Shown one piece after another: positions 21,788-23,193 of a stretch of 23,193 bases of DNA (position 1 is its first letter; every line of letters begins with the position of its first letter). Origin of the DNA: Bacteroidota bacterium (GTDB lineage: Bacteria > Bacteroidota > Bacteroidia > Chitinophagales > Chitinophagaceae). The notes under the pieces are model-generated. The model was not told the origin of the DNA and did no database searches. It saw only the letters and a list, made by a program, of their open reading frames with translations. Made by a program: the position numbers and the translations under genes. The stretch covers positions 1 to 23,193 of the forward strand of contig JAEYQO010000012.1 of assembly GCA_023409975.1 (NCBI GenBank). Direction: 5' to 3'.

Positions 21788-23193
21788 ATGAGGTATCTAC
21801 GTTCCCTTCTGGCGATTGCGGTTTTCTTTGCAGCGCTGGCACCCACAGACTCAAGGGCTTCCCACGCGGCAGGTGCCGAGATCACGTATGAATGGATCTC
21901 TGGTTCTACCTACAGGATCAATTACAGACTCTACCGCGACTGTGCAGGTATCGCTGAGCCGAATACGGTTACAGTCTGTTATTTTCCCACCTGTGGCGGC
22001 CCCACCGCTAACCTGGTTCTTCAAAAAGCGCCTTCACCCAATGGAACGGTTGTGGGAACCGGCTGTCCTGGATACGGCAGCACCTGCGATACCGGATCAA
22101 ACCCAGGATACCGCGAATGGCTGTATACCAACACGGTCACCCTGCCAAGTCAGTGCAATTACTGGAAGTTCTTCGCGACCATCAGCGCAAGGAACGGCTC
22201 TGATAACCTCGTCGGGCAGGGACTTCTCTATGTGGAAACCACTTTTGATAACCTGGCCGCCCAGGGCAATTCCTCACCCTATTTTACGGTGAAACCCATC
22301 AACTATATGTGTGTAAACTCACCCTATTCTTACAATAACGGAGCAATCGACCCCAATGGAGATTCTCTCTCTTTTGAGATCATCCAGCCCCTTGGCGGCG
22401 GCACCTGCGTGTCCCCTAATGGCGGCGGCACCCCCATCCCATTCAGCAGTACTATTTACAACCTGATCGACAATCCGATCGCCACCGGCAATACGTTTTA
22501 CATCAGTCCGACAACCGGCCAGATGACGTTTACGCCAAATTTGGAACAGGTGGGGGTGATCACTGTGCTGGTAAGGGAATGGCGGAACGGTCAGCAGATC
22601 GGTACCATCATGCGCGATATGCAGTATATCGTTGAAAATTGTGTTTCCGTTCCACCCAATCTGAACCCCGACCCGCTGAGCCTCAGCGGCGGTGCACAGA
22701 TGGTAAACGGAGAGGTACAGGGTTGTGCGCTGGAACCCATGAGTTTCTGTTTCGACATTCTTTCTACCAATCCTGCCGCGGTGCTTGTGGCCAGCTCCAA
22801 CAACAGCACGGTCGCTCCGGGCTCAACCATCACTTACACAGGTACGGGTACAGACTCAGTGAGGGGCTGCTTCTCCTGGGTGCCTGCTTTAAGTGACACC
22901 GGCCTGAGCATCATCACCATCACCGTAAAAGATTCCAACTGTGCTCCTCCCGGCATCATCCTCCAGCAAACCTTCACCATCCCGGTTTACATCTGGCCGC
23001 CTACAGTGGGTGGTCCTGACACCGCCATCTGTGCCATCGACTCGGTCCGGCTTGATGTGAGTGGTGGTACCGCCTGGGAATGGTCTGTATTGGGCGGAGG
23101 TGCTCCGATTACCTCACTCAGTTGTACAAGCTGTAAAAATCCCTGGGCGAAGCCGAATGTTACCACAAAATATCTCGTGACATCCACTGCCGG
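21788..23193 (+). CDS. Large secreted Ig/PKD-like protein, N-terminal part (3' end outside window)
   Basis: Open from the ATG at 21788 to the window edge: 468 codons without a stop. The start MRYLRSLLAIAVFFAALAP is a clear signal peptide (cut near SRA-S). The mature part is rich in Thr, Ser, Gly, Asn and Cys and beta in character: EITYEWISGSTYRINYRLYRDC, YFTVKPINYMCVNSPYSYNNGAIDPNGDSLSFEI, GQMTFTPNLEQVGVITVLVREW, later GVYI-like modules and GGPDTAICAIDSVRLDVSGG, a PKD/Ig-like opening. This architecture is common in very long surface proteins of gliding Bacteroidota that end in a T9SS sorting domain; that end is not visible here. Many paired Cys suggest disulfides. Partner and role are unknown. 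No convincing promoter was found in the 147 bp after E3. Confidence 0.85.
   Translation, partial: MRYLRSLLAIAVFFAALAPTDSRASHAAGAEITYEWISGSTYRINYRLYRDCAGIAEPNTVTVCYFPTCGGPTANLVLQKAPSPNGTVVGTGCPGYGSTCDTGSNPGYREWLYTNTVTLPSQCNYWKFFATISARNGSDNLVGQGLLYVETTFDNLAAQGNSSPYFTVKPINYMCVNSPYSYNNGAIDPNGDSLSFEIIQPLGGGTCVSPNGGGTPIPFSSTIYNLIDNPIATGNTFYISPTTGQMTFTPNLEQVGVITVLVREWRNGQQIGTIMRDMQYIVENCVSVPPNLNPDPLSLSGGAQMVNGEVQGCALEPMSFCFDILSTNPAAVLVASSNNSTVAPGSTITYTGTGTDSVRGCFSWVPALSDTGLSIITITVKDSNCAPPGIILQQTFTIPVYIWPPTVGGPDTAICAIDSVRLDVSGGTAWEWSVLGGGAPITSLSCTSCKNPWAKPNVTTKYLVTSTA

Overview
This window looks like chromosomal DNA from a member of the Bacteroidota, most likely a Chitinophaga-like organism (order Chitinophagales). 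Four things point there: a type IX secretion (T9SS) / gliding-motility C-terminal sorting domain, a LptA/OstA-like protein next to a stand-alone MlaD protein, a phosphosulfolactate synthase, and repeated matches to the Bacteroidota promoter (TTG/TTTG, about 21 nt, then TAnnTTTG). Genus is an inference; no 16S gene is present.

Layout. Bases 1-5033 (+) carry the barrel end of a BamA/TamA-like outer-membrane protein, mlaD, an lptA/ostA-like gene and an aspartate kinase. A 73-residue unknown (+) follows, then a ComA-type phosphosulfolactate synthase (-). Bases 6465-7895 (+) hold a small membrane protein and lpxB; converging on lpxB is a 64-residue membrane protein (-). tRNA-Ala(GGC) (-) has a textbook promoter and a UUCG terminator. 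Next come a 730-residue T9SS type B secreted protein (-) and groES-groEL (-). Bases 18000-13152 (-) form a compact cluster panD / flippase-like membrane protein / rfaE2 / ppk1 / ppx with overlaps of 38 and 4 bp. A VOC-family gene (+) shares a bidirectional terminator with rpsF-rpsR-rplI (-). The right edge is the start of a second large secreted protein (+), cut by the window end.

Envelope building is the main theme: lipid A (lpxB), heptose activation (rfaE2), LPS and phospholipid transport (lptA-like, mlaD), outer-membrane assembly (BamA-like) and possibly sulfonolipid precursors (comA-like). The rest is housekeeping: groESL, ribosomal proteins, pantothenate/beta-alanine and polyphosphate.

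The most unusual part is the gene-free stretch 19931-21787. It contains three copies of a composite element that I cannot assign to a known family. Each copy has a 12-bp palindrome of the form GGTnGCGCn'ACC whose variable pair differs in a compensatory way (C-G, T-A, A-T), then 20-21 nt, then an ungapped 44-bp conserved box, then an array of exact 11-bp units built on TGACTC or TGATAC. These alternate with two copies of a module of 7-bp and 6-bp repeats, a G-quadruplex motif, a 20-bp palindrome and a run of hairpins. Other points worth a look are an S6:S18-type structured leader before rpsF, a 15-bp perfect duplication of the tRNA promoter's -33 region, a near-leaderless panD promoter, and a hairpin-plus-terminator locus with no gene at 8310-8460.
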